Source: Cyclina sinensis
Taxonomy: Eukaryota; Mollusca; Bivalvia; Venerida; Veneridae
NCBI GenBank assembly: GCA_012932295.1
Contig: JAAONU010000014.1
Span: forward strand, 41,276,770-41,340,769
Direction: 5' to 3'
Length of the DNA: 64,000 nt
Shown: in pieces, positions 35,801 through 47,800 of the stretch
Position numbering within the stretch: the first letter of the stretch is position 1
Layout of the letters: the number at the start of each line of letters is the position of its first letter
Notes under the pieces: generated by a model
Told to the model about the DNA's origin: nothing
The model's input: only the letters and a program-made list of their open reading frames with translations
Databases searched by the model: none
Position numbers and translations under genes: made by a program

Positions 35801-38800
35801 TACTTCTTCTTTGTCGTGTAATAATCTAAAAAAAAGGTTAATATGAGTGAAATGAATAAAAGACCAAGCTAATTTCTGTGATCATTGCATTTCCTGTTCC
35901 TTTCAAAAGGTTCGGTGCAAGTGTCATCATTTTCTCTAATAAAATAGAGTTAATCTGTCTTCACCATGACTGTAGTGAAAACTCGATTAAAGCTAGAATC
36001 TAATATGCACTGAAATGCACTGAAATGAAAAGAAATCAATTTTACTTTGACCCATAACTACTTTCAGCATGTCTTTCAGAGAGCAGACTGGAATTCTTCC
36101 GAAAACCTGTTAAGTGGTCATAAACAAACTTACAATGCAAAATTTTTCTTCATTCCACTTTCTAATTCTATAATCTTTTCCTCCATGCCTTTCTTTTCTG
36201 TTCTGTATCTGCAAGAAAAGCATAATTTGTAGTTTTTTGACATGGTAGGCCTATAGTTATCTATGTTTTGCCAACAAATAATATTTTAGTATAGTGGGAA
36301 AAGAATAAAACAAAGTCTTTCCCATGCATGCAAGCACGTACATACACCACATATATAATGTTTCAGTTTGTTAAAAATGCAGTTATAAATATTTTAGCCA
36401 AATCTGCAAAATATTAACCTATTCTAAAGTAGGCAATGAAACTTTAGCACCATATGATGGAAAATCTGTGCTTACTTTTCTTCAAGGCGTTCAACCTGTT
36501 TGCCTTTTGCCTTTGTAACTATGGGTTGCACACCTTTTATTCTGAAATGAAATCATAGTGACTGTGATAAAATCAAAATTACACTAACAGTCTATTCTAC
36601 GAAGCTTTTATGTGCTTTTCTATTAAATTTTATTTCCTATTTTTATTAAGCTGATTCAATTACGGTTTGCTCTTTGCCTTAGATTTCAGATAGCATCTTT
36701 TACAGAACAAAATATGTAATGTATTATGTCTTCACATTCTGAACATTTTAAATTTCAATAAAATTTTTACATGGAAATAGAACAAGTACCTTTCATTTTC
36801 CCGACGAAGTTCTGAACTATTTTTGTTTAGTCGCTTTATTTCTTCAAGTAATCTGAAAACATTAGCATAAAGAGTTTGTGAATGCTCTTGGAAAATGTGT
36901 ATAGCTTAAAGTTATATTCAAAATTGAATGATTTTTTTAAATAAAATTATTGTAATGTAAGAAGCAGAATTAGGAAAAATTTCCAATTGAACTAAATATC
37001 TGCATGGCAAAAAAACCACACACACACAAAAACTATATATTGCTATAATTTGTAATTGTTGATTTGAAACAAATTATATATAGCTATAATTTGTAATTGT
37101 TGATTTGAAACGAGCTTTTGATCAAGTGAAGAATAGTACAAAGAAGAAAGCAGCTATTCTGTTTACAGTACGATCTCCCTGATGGACGTTTTAAAGTTTA
37201 ACAAATACCTTTATTGAGTAGAGTAAATTGAAAATTATATCTAAAACAGTTCATTTTAGCATTTCTTTAGAAGAAATTGATTTATTCAGTGTATAATTTG
37301 ACGCCATCAGCTTCATCAGGATGACTAACTTCTGAGCTGATACACTGCATCTTTCTGTGAACCAGTTTTAGGTAAAATGGTGATTTTTGGCTCTTGATTG
37401 TTTTAACAGACACACATCAGAAGAAGAACATGAGCTCAGCTTCTGTATTCTGTCACATTTTTCTGTTGTTTTTTTTTTTCTGCGTGGGTTTGACTTCTAC
37501 ATTATTTCAGTTATTTAACTACAGCTGGATACAACATCCCCAACGTCGTTTCTTGAAAGGACTAGGTATTGACCCCCACTAACAATACATGCACATGTAT
37601 ATGTACCTGTTATAAGTATACAGTATAGGAGAGAAATATGGTGCATACCTCATTTGTTCCCTCTGCTGTTGAACTTTCTGACGTTGAAATTCTTTTTCAA
37701 AGTTTTTAATTTTTAAAACCATATCATGAAACGTCTCGTCGGGGTGCATTTGTGACAAAGTTAAAATATTCACATTTTCTTTTTGTACAGTTCCTTCTTT
37801 AGGTGTGAATTCAGACACCATTGTTGTTTCTTGTTCCTTCGAATTCAGTTGTAGATGTCTGTACAACCTTCCAATGGCTGTGTTCAACATTCTCATATCA
37901 TCCGAAGATAGACCGTTTGATTGTTTCTGCAAATGTCTGAAAAAAAGATGTAAATATTAAAGTATTAAACTTCTGGTTTTCTGAGCGTATACAGGATCTT
38001 GACATATAATTTCTGCGTTCAATGGGCGTTTTAGTTCATTTATTACTGAAGGGATTTCTTTTTGATCATGTTCATTTTATTTTATTCTTTTTTATTTTAT
38101 TTATTATCTGGCAACAAACGTTGAATAAGTGCTTATTTCATAACTATCAAATTGAATCTTTTCTTGAGAATGTAATAATCTTCATTTGCTCTGAAGATTG
38201 CAAATTTAAATGATGCAATGATCACCTTTTAATGCCCCATAACTCTTGTACTTTTGCCATTTGAAGACCTATCGTTTGACAACACAGTTCTCGTTTTTGA
38301 TTATGCGAATTTCAATTTAGTATCTTTTTAAAATAAATATTTACATGTACCAGTATGTTTTTAGCATATTCATTCTATAAATTTCGAATACTATTACAAC
38401 GGAAATACATACATTATAAATTGCAACGGTTGAAAAACATTTAATTATATGACTAATTACCATAAAAATACTATTTATCATTCTCTATTCACGTTTTGCA
38501 CTTTTCGCAACCCGCAAAGAGTACAGATAAATATCTATTAAGATAACTTTAAACAACATTAACTAAACGGAATAACCTATTGATCCCTTTATATCACGAA
38601 CGTAGGTAACTTTTAAAATAACCTCAGCATTGAAAAGAGATGTTAGAGTATATATTGAGATCAAAATTTCATGTCAGAGCTCCCATATACTGGAGCATGG
38701 AACAAATTTAACACCAGTAATAAGCAGAAAGAAATTCTCTCACTAAAGATGAACTTGATGGACTAATTTAAACATTGACGATATTATTATAAACATTATA

Positions 38801-41800
38801 ACATATTGTTGTTGTTGTTGTTGTTGTTATATAATAACATATCACTAAGCTAATGAAAGCTGTCATGATCCATATAATCTATTGCGTCCTAACAATGGCA
38901 TATATATAAGAAACTAGGAAATGCTACATCATAAATATCTCATAGCTGCAGACCCTTCACATTTTGCCACGAAATTTTTAAAGGCTTTTTTTCTATAAAA
39001 CTTTAAGTTAAACCAAGTGACCCCTAAGATGGGGTCAATTTTGACCCAGGGACGTACTTTTCGTGTTTTTGTGTTTCTTATTTCACAAAACAGACTTTAC
39101 CACTAAAAGTCAATAGAACTTAAACTCATTTAGTCTAGTGAAATTTTATGTAAAAAACAGTCTGACTGACTGACTTACTGATTGATTGATTGATTGATTT
39201 GACTGATCATCTTGCAGTAGTTATTATATTATAACTTTACAGATGAAGAAAAAGATTGTTTCACTAGAATAAATTTACTTAGTATGAGGTAATCACAACA
39301 AAAGCCACCCTGTAATTATTTAATACAAGTATCTATTCTTCAATTTTTTTTCCTGTAAACAAAAATACATATTAAAGCACGTTTTTTTCGTACCGGGCAC
39401 CAACCATCCCTCGGGATTCTGCAGATGTTATAACACGAAAAAAACGTGCGTTAACCCTATACTAAAGAGATGAAGTTCCTAGAGTAACCATTCTAATTAA
39501 AGAAAACATATGCACAGCATAATGATGGAATATTTGCTTGCAACACTATCTCTTTTTGAGGGGAATATCACTTTCTATCAACCCACACTGTGATCAGTCA
39601 ATGACCAATCGCAGTACAAATAATTTATAAGTTATATAATAAATTCTTTTGTCATTTTCATTCAGGTATTTTCTTTTATTCTCAATTAAATGCTTGCTTT
39701 TATACACTAGCTGTAAATTTAAGTCCATAGCTTTAAGATCTAATATAGCTTTCTAACTGAGATTTTGCTTTTACACAATGATGCAGAAGTCACTTCTTAA
39801 AAAAACACTGACAACAAAAAAGTCTGTCTGACCTTTTTAAGTTTCCTGCAAGATGCTAAGTAATATTTATATATAAACAGTTTAAATGGAATTTCAAATC
39901 AGTATCTTTAACCACAAGAAAACAATCATTTTTTATATTAAGAAAGAAAAATCTATTACTTAAACGTTTAATTACTATATAAAAGAAGTAACTACTAAGA
40001 ATATACAGACTATCTACATACCAATATTATACTGATGTTTACAGCTATAAATGGAGTTTTCCGACAGTTCGATGTCGACGGATCCCTCCCTACAGGACAG
40101 TTAGACTAGTATTGTTCATGTTCAAATTTTATAATGTTATCGAACATTGGCAAACTTTGGAAGCTACTTCTATGCTATTTCAAATGATATTTCAGGAATA
40201 AGTCTATTTAAATATTAATCTTATGCCAAGCATACACTTGTAACACAGTTACTGAACTATCTCTACTCTGTGTTAAAGGCTCAAACCATTCGGAACACCT
40301 CGGGCGACTATACGCAGTTGTCGGAAAAGGCCGAGTTGTTACGATTGAGCTCAAACCTCTAAATGTTTTAAATGAGGGCTTATTAATCAGAACATTTAGT
40401 GGTCTATAACCTACTGCTGACTTCGAGCATACATTATCACCATGGCAAAGGTATTTGGTATTGTCTCACTGCTCAGTACATCAGAGCATCTAGTGATCTG
40501 TTCACTTCAAGCATATATTATAAGCCATTGCAAAGGCATTTGGTATTTAAATTTTTCATTTCATCAGAACATTTAGAGGTCTGTTACCTGCGCTGCTAAC
40601 TTCAAGCATACATTATAACCTTGTCACATGAACTACACTACAAATATACATACCTTGACTTCAAAGCAACACTAAATTAATTTAGAAACATTAACATATA
40701 TTGCTAGGGAGAAATAACTTCTGGCCAAAATGAAAAAAAAAGACCTATTTTATGAGAGAGAAGCTTCATAGTTAAATATTATACAGTATATTAGAGGATT
40801 GTCACATATCCCTAAAACAGCACATTGGAGGTGATACTGAAATGAATGAGCATTACCGCATTACTATTTTATTGACTGTTGTGAAACATAAAATCGGTAC
40901 AGCAGTTAATTTTAAATTAAATTCTTACGATGATGTTGCCCCTGATACCGGTCGATTGGTCATTATCAGTTTTGAGCTTTGGGGGCGATGTAGAATGTCC
41001 GGTCCTTCGCCGTATGGCTGATGCCTGGTAGTATGTGCCGAGACGATTGTGAGTTCTCTGAACCATGTAACAACTGAAATGTTAAAAAAGTTATACGTTT
41101 GTCCTGCTATTCTATTAACGTTAAGTGTTTGGAATCGGTCACAATTCGGTCACAAAAATTCCGACGATTAATCAGAGCAAAAGCAACATATGATCGATTT
41201 ATCATCGACTGATGAAAAAAAATAATGATTTAACAAAATAATTTAAAATAATTTGGTTCTTGACTATAGCAGCATTTCTGTAACATTTATAACGAAAGTT
41301 ATTACAATTCATGAAACATATGCATTCGAAGCATTTTTGCTATTTTTCTGACGAACAACAGTATGTGATTCTGTAATGGACCAATCAAAAATTATGTTAC
41401 ATATTCAAAGTTTCCGTTGTCCGTGTTACCTGTTTGGTCATGGAATTACTGAAGAAATGATTGGTCAGCCTATTACCAGTGTCCACTCATCTACATTCAT
41501 TCCTTAAACTAACAGAACAAAAATAATGCGTCTCGGAATAGGTTAGAAGTTTGCTTACTTTTACATCTCAATAATTAAGAATCAGTCATTTTAGCTCGAC
41601 TTTTCGAAGAATTAGGAGGTCTGTTGCACTCGCGTCGGCGTCGACGTCGGCATTGAATAATTTTTTTATAAAGTGCAATAGCTTGTTCATTATTGAAGGG
41701 ATTCAATTAAAAGTTAAAATACTTGCATATAGTCATAAGGTTCTGCTGTTGAACAATGGCCACAACCGTGCGCGGTAGGAATTTTTACATAATTATATCC

Positions 41801-44800
41801 CTTTTTACTTATGAATTTTGCTTGCTTTGATACAATATATAAGCATTTTTTCAGGATTATTCCTCTTTTCATTTAGAAATTTGATTAAAATTTATGATAA
41901 AGTGATTTAATATTATTTCAGAATTATATGCCCCTGTCATTTAGAATTTTGATTTTATTTAATGATTAAGTGCAACATCGTGTTTATTATGGAAGATTCA
42001 GTTGAAAATGAAATACTTCTTTATGTTAATAAGTCTTTACTCTGGGACAGGGTGCTTGTGTAAATATTTTTTTTTGAATTATGCCCCTTTTAACACATAT
42101 ATATTTTTTTTAAATAGAAGAAAGAGTTTTTTCAAGTGAAACCTATAATAACTTGTTTATAGAGTGAGTTTAAAAAAAAAAGGTACATTACTCTGTCATG
42201 GAATTACAATACATGACTTCCTTCTGCAACATAGGATCATGGTTAAGAACTATGACTTAGTCGAGCGCACTGTCATCAGACAGCTGTTGTTGTGTCGCCC
42301 TTTCGAAGAAACGGCGATACATAGGGATCGCTTTGTCCGTCGGTCTTTCCGTCATGAAAACTTAAAGTTGGCTATAACTTTGCCATTTCTTAACATTTCC
42401 TCATCAAACATTCAAATTATATTGCTTACGACAACAGGGTCGTGATGATGTCAAAATCTTAGGTCAAGGTCACATGTGACAGGGTTATGCCCCTTTTTGT
42501 ACTTGGATTTTGTCACGAAAACTTAACAATGGCTATAACTATGCCATTTATTAATATTTCTTCATCAAACTTTCCCGTTGTAATGCATACAGTTGTATTG
42601 CTTACGACATAGGGATCGCTTTGTCCGTCTGTCCGTCAATACGTCCGTCACGAAAAACTTAACGTTTGATATAACTTTGCCATTTCTTAACATTTCTTCA
42701 TCAAACTTTCAAATTATGTTACTTATGACAACAGGGTCGTGATGATGCAAAAATCTTTAGGTCAAGATCACATTTAGTGGAGTTATGCCCCTTTATGTAC
42801 TTGGACTAGCATTCTGTCTTTTCCAGAAGGTTCTTATTTACCTTTTTAGTTATTCTAACCAAGTATCTAAGGGCAACACACGTGTTCAACTGAACACCCA
42901 TCTAGTTCTTGATATATTCTCTCTTAGTTCAATGACAAGATTAGATTTTGAAAATAAGACATTCAAAGCGATATTGGGTAGGTAGTAGTTTTACTTAAAT
43001 TACGTTTGATTACAAAAACTAAAGCGCGACATACGTATATGGCTTTATGCTAGCTTGAATTTGCACAATAAACAAATTAAACTTTTTCATATGAAGTTAA
43101 AAGCCTGACTTTCGGTGTTGGTGAAAGTTAAACAATATTAACACACGCAGAGTTCAATGAACGTTTCATAGGTCATATTATAGATAACTTGATACGTTTA
43201 TTGTTTTAAAACGTTCATTCACCCGAGGTTTGTTTGTTTAATTTTGCTGTCTAGTTAAAGACAAAAGATTCACTTGCTATTGGTCACACGCCTCTCCTAC
43301 AATAAAACCTTTTTAATATTTATAGATATATAGAATTTCAATAAAACTTCTTCACTGTCTTTTCTGTCTAGCCATTTCAATGCATTTCTTAGATCGTAAC
43401 AAATTTCATGTAATTCGGATATGTTCGGTCTCTCTTTTTTTCAGAATTCAGTTGTTCGAAACTATTGACATTTATATGAAAATCACAGAAGAAATGACTC
43501 ATTTTCATTCAGAGACCACCGTCCTAAATAAGAAATAAATCATTTTTCTAAAACTTTCTTTTGTTATTTACTGCAGAAAACATATGACAACACAGACTCT
43601 GCCAATTGAATAAACGACAGAAAAAAGGAAAAACCCAAATAATTAGTCCGTCTTTGAAGTATCAATGCATGCTTCTATAAGTATTCTCCGTAGGTGTCTT
43701 ACTCGTGTTATTGATAAAACAAAAACTGAAAACATTTTTTTTGCGTTCGAATGCCTGAAAAGCCACTGGAAGTTTTCAAAACTGCATGGATAAGCAGTAT
43801 ATTTTCCAAGTATAGTCTTGTTTGCTGGAAACAGACCATGGTCCTCAAACAAAAAACAATCATTATATGGACATGCAAACAAAATCGAAGCAGATTTACT
43901 CACTCCTGATCGATCAATTTTACTCATTAACGTTATAGTTTACTTATATATCTATTTGCTATCATTTAATCGTCGGTACTGGTTGCTTATACGAGTATGA
44001 ATGATGTCCTCTGAATAGTTTAGTTATTTTTGGTTCTTAGGGTACAGTGCAAAATTCTGAAAGCATCCTTTTTTAGAGACATTTCTTTAACAGATCTAAA
44101 GAATACCATTGATATACCGAACCTTGGTTTAACACATCTAGTGAATACCATTGATATACCGAACCTTGGTTTTACACATCTAGTGAATACCATTGGTATA
44201 CCGTGTCTTGGTTTAACCCATCTAGAGGATACCATTGATATACCGAACCTTGGTTTAACACATCTAGTGAATACCATTGATATACCGAGTCTTGGTTTAA
44301 CCCATCTAGAGGATACCATTGATATACCGAACCTTGGTTTAACATCTCAGCCGAAAGACAACAGGCAGTGCCAGTTCAAGATCGAACTTGCGAGCTCTAG
44401 ACAACAAGTTTTAAATGATATTTGTTTGCTTGCATGTGATTGCAATCGCTAAAAAGGTTTTACAAAAACTAATCGGACAAAAGTACAGTACAAAACTACA
44501 ACTTCGGTGATTAAATTTCCGTGTGCAAATATGTACTTGTTATCAAGATAGTACAAAACAATCTTAATGAGACAATTAAGTAAAGAAGAATATTAGCCTG
44601 AAAGTGTATACGGTTTTCTTTTACATAGAGAAAGATAATACTAATGATTTGAGAAAAAACTGGGTTTTAAAACGTCTGCAATTAGTCATGTCTTTCTACG
44701 ATATTTACAACCAGAGGACGTGCGTCACTAAAAGAAGCAAGGGGGTGGGGGGCGAAAAATATATCAGATGATAAAGCTTGACTTGTATTCACGGGGTTAG

Positions 44801-47800
44801 AGGGAGGTGGGGGAGTCTAATTGAAATTTTCAACATTGTCTTTTTTAAACGAGTTTTAGACTGTAACTTATATTTTCCGTATCATTGCTATCTCGATGTT
44901 CACCTGAATGCCTCGATAAAGAAAACAGACTATCGTAAACACGCACATGATTCCTTATATGTTTTCATACTATTTGTCTATCTACTTGAGTTTAATTATC
45001 GATGATACCAATCGCCTATTAAATTTAAAGTCGGTAAAGGTTATCCATATGACCGACGCCTCCTGTAAAGGTTAGTTATTCTAGGTTTTGGCAGGATACT
45101 GTAAGATAAAGAAAGCATTATATTCCAGAGACAGTCTTGGTTTTTCAAACTTTCAATGTAGAGAACCGACTAAAGGGACATTAATGTGATGTCTCTTCCA
45201 AAAGGCAATTAGCAGAGTAAGTGGAAGAACGGGGCATCGAACTTACAACCCATTGATCCCAATTTTTGAGCGCAACCACTGGTCTACTGATCCGGCCACC
45301 CCAATCCATATTCTAAGACATATTATTCTGTTTTTTTTTATGTAAAAGCTCTTTGGAATTTTCCTCTACAATGATAAAAACTTGATCGTTATTGGACAGA
45401 TTTGAATTTAATTAGATTCCCTCTCAGCCAATAAGCATCTTCATAGTTCATGCTTTTTCTTCGATTAGACAGAAGATCCTCGTATAATCGCCCAGAGTCT
45501 TGATTATTTAACCACGCTATAAATAATCGCAGTTACAAAAATGAGGCTGAAAGATGGACTTACCCCAAGAATGTCTTTTCTTAAATGCACAAAATCTGAC
45601 TTGACATTTTTGTATAGTCCTTCATGTTTTAGCGACTGTTCAAGTCGGCTAAGCCGCAGTTTAATTTCATATGGGTCTGCATCCTGTAAGACAAAAAAAT
45701 ATATGGAGTAAAATACAATTTTCAAAGTTATCACAATATCAATTAAAATGATTAATTTGTACATTTCCTTAATTTATTGCTTCGATGTAACTGGTGAAAT
45801 ATCGCCTGTCGTCAGTATTCGTGTCTCTCGAGTTTTATTCGTATAATTTCGATTGAAGTAGACCGCAGTACTCTCATTCTGCGACACATAAAAATCCATT
45901 TACACAGTTTCCACTGCGATGCTTTCAATACAATTTGGCGCTGTGCCAAATCTTTAAAAGGATGTTCTATCAGGTATCTCTTCGTTCGAGAAAACCCTGA
46001 TTACATGTATCTTGCTTTACAACTTGTTTTTGTATACATTTAACCTCATAAGATTAAAGCGTCTTCACCTTAGAAATATAACATGCATGTCAAACTTTCA
46101 GGAAACAAAACAAAAGGTAAAAGCAGGAAATCAAAACATTATACACCAATCTTAGATCTAAATCTATGTATCACTTATGTAGAATTAACTTACCGCATCC
46201 ACGGCTTCCCGCAACTGGTCATAATGTCTCGTTGTCACCTTTGAGTTAAGCGCTTTCCTTTGATTCAGTAAGGTACCTAACTGAACGTGTAAAGTCCGTA
46301 ACCTCTGTTTGTTACCGTTGTCCATTTTCTGAAAAATAATAACCGATGAGTCTTAATGTTGATAATTTTCCATTCAAATATGGCAGAACTACTTTTAGTG
46401 AAAAGTTTGAACCTAAAATGAAAGGAATAAAATCAGTGAGCGAAGAAAATAGCTTCCACTAGTAGAGGTTTGTCATGAAAACTTGTGTTTAAGAAATATA
46501 AGGTGACTGATGAATCAAAAAGCCTTATCCAAGAAACAAGTGTACATACTTTTACATCACATAAAACACACAAAGAAGTCTACATTTAATAAGGGATAAG
46601 AAAAATCCAGTCACCTTCCTTGAAATTCTAAATGTCAGAAGTGCATACCCAGAGAAGTTTTCTGGACGGGGGATTCGTGGAGTTCAAGGTCACTATGAGT
46701 TAAAAAAATTTTTTTTTTTACAACGTTACTATTATAACACTTTGTCCATTCTCCTGTGAATGCAAAGTGAATCAAACAGAAACGAAATTCTAAAGTATTT
46801 TGAATTAATTTACTATTTTCGTCGCAAAACATGCCCTGTAAAATTCTTTAACATTCTTTCTTTTTCGTTCAGTTGAGGAAATATTTTTATGCTGAATCCA
46901 GAAATGGGGTAATTGAAATTGTAATTGTAATTAATTACAATCAATTACATTTTTTCAAGTAATTGAATGAAATTTGTAATTGAGGCAAACTAAAATTACA
47001 TGTAATTGAACTGTAATTAATTACAATGAAATATATGTGTAATTTGTAATTGATTTTAATTACACTCCAATAACATTATTTTTTATGAACTAAAATGTTG
47101 TGCTAGTATTGTGGACAATATTTCGTGAATCCTAACACACAAAAAGCAACTATTTAATACAATGTACTGTGCTGATTAGATGAGAAAACATTGTTGCAAA
47201 AATTATGGCTGTTGCCCCTGGGCAGTATATTGACCAATCGTCCAGAAAGATTTAGACTCACAGACAAAACTTTGAAGCCTTGATGATGATAAAGTGTAAT
47301 AAAACAGACTAGTGAGTGTGAAACAGAGAATTAAAATTGACATAATCATGGACTGTAGATGTGAATATGTTTATTAATTTGTCTGCTTTGTATTCATAGT
47401 CATATTACATGTAACTGTACTATGTGTCAATGTCTTTGCCATATTATGAAGTAGCTACTTGTATGTGAACATAAAATAAATTTTGGAAATGTAATTTGTA
47501 ATTTAATTAATAACATTCTGAAAGTAATTGTAATTTAATTAATTACATTAAAAAGTGAGTAATTGTATTTGTAATTGAGGAAATTAGAAGTAATTTGTAA
47601 TTTAAATAATTACATTGCAATGTAATTTACCCCATGTCTGGCTGAATCAACGGCAGGTCGTCTGCTTAGGTTCATTCATTATGCTACTCAATTATCGATT
47701 AATTATTTAATTCTAAATAAATAAACAGAAATGTTTTAATAAAGAAACTTACATTCAAATCAATTGCAAATGTTACTCGCCTTTTACCCAAGGCAAGCAT

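Noticed and set aside
43643..43927. 94-aa minus-strand reading frame as an exon of the coiled-coil gene
   Set aside because: There are no matching splice sites, the composition is not coiled-coil, and it contains several Cys unlike the rest of the gene.
44030..44452. A 140-aa repeat protein gene on the plus strand
   Set aside because: The frame has no ATG at its start, is open only because the repeat period is 42, and the opposite strand is equally open.
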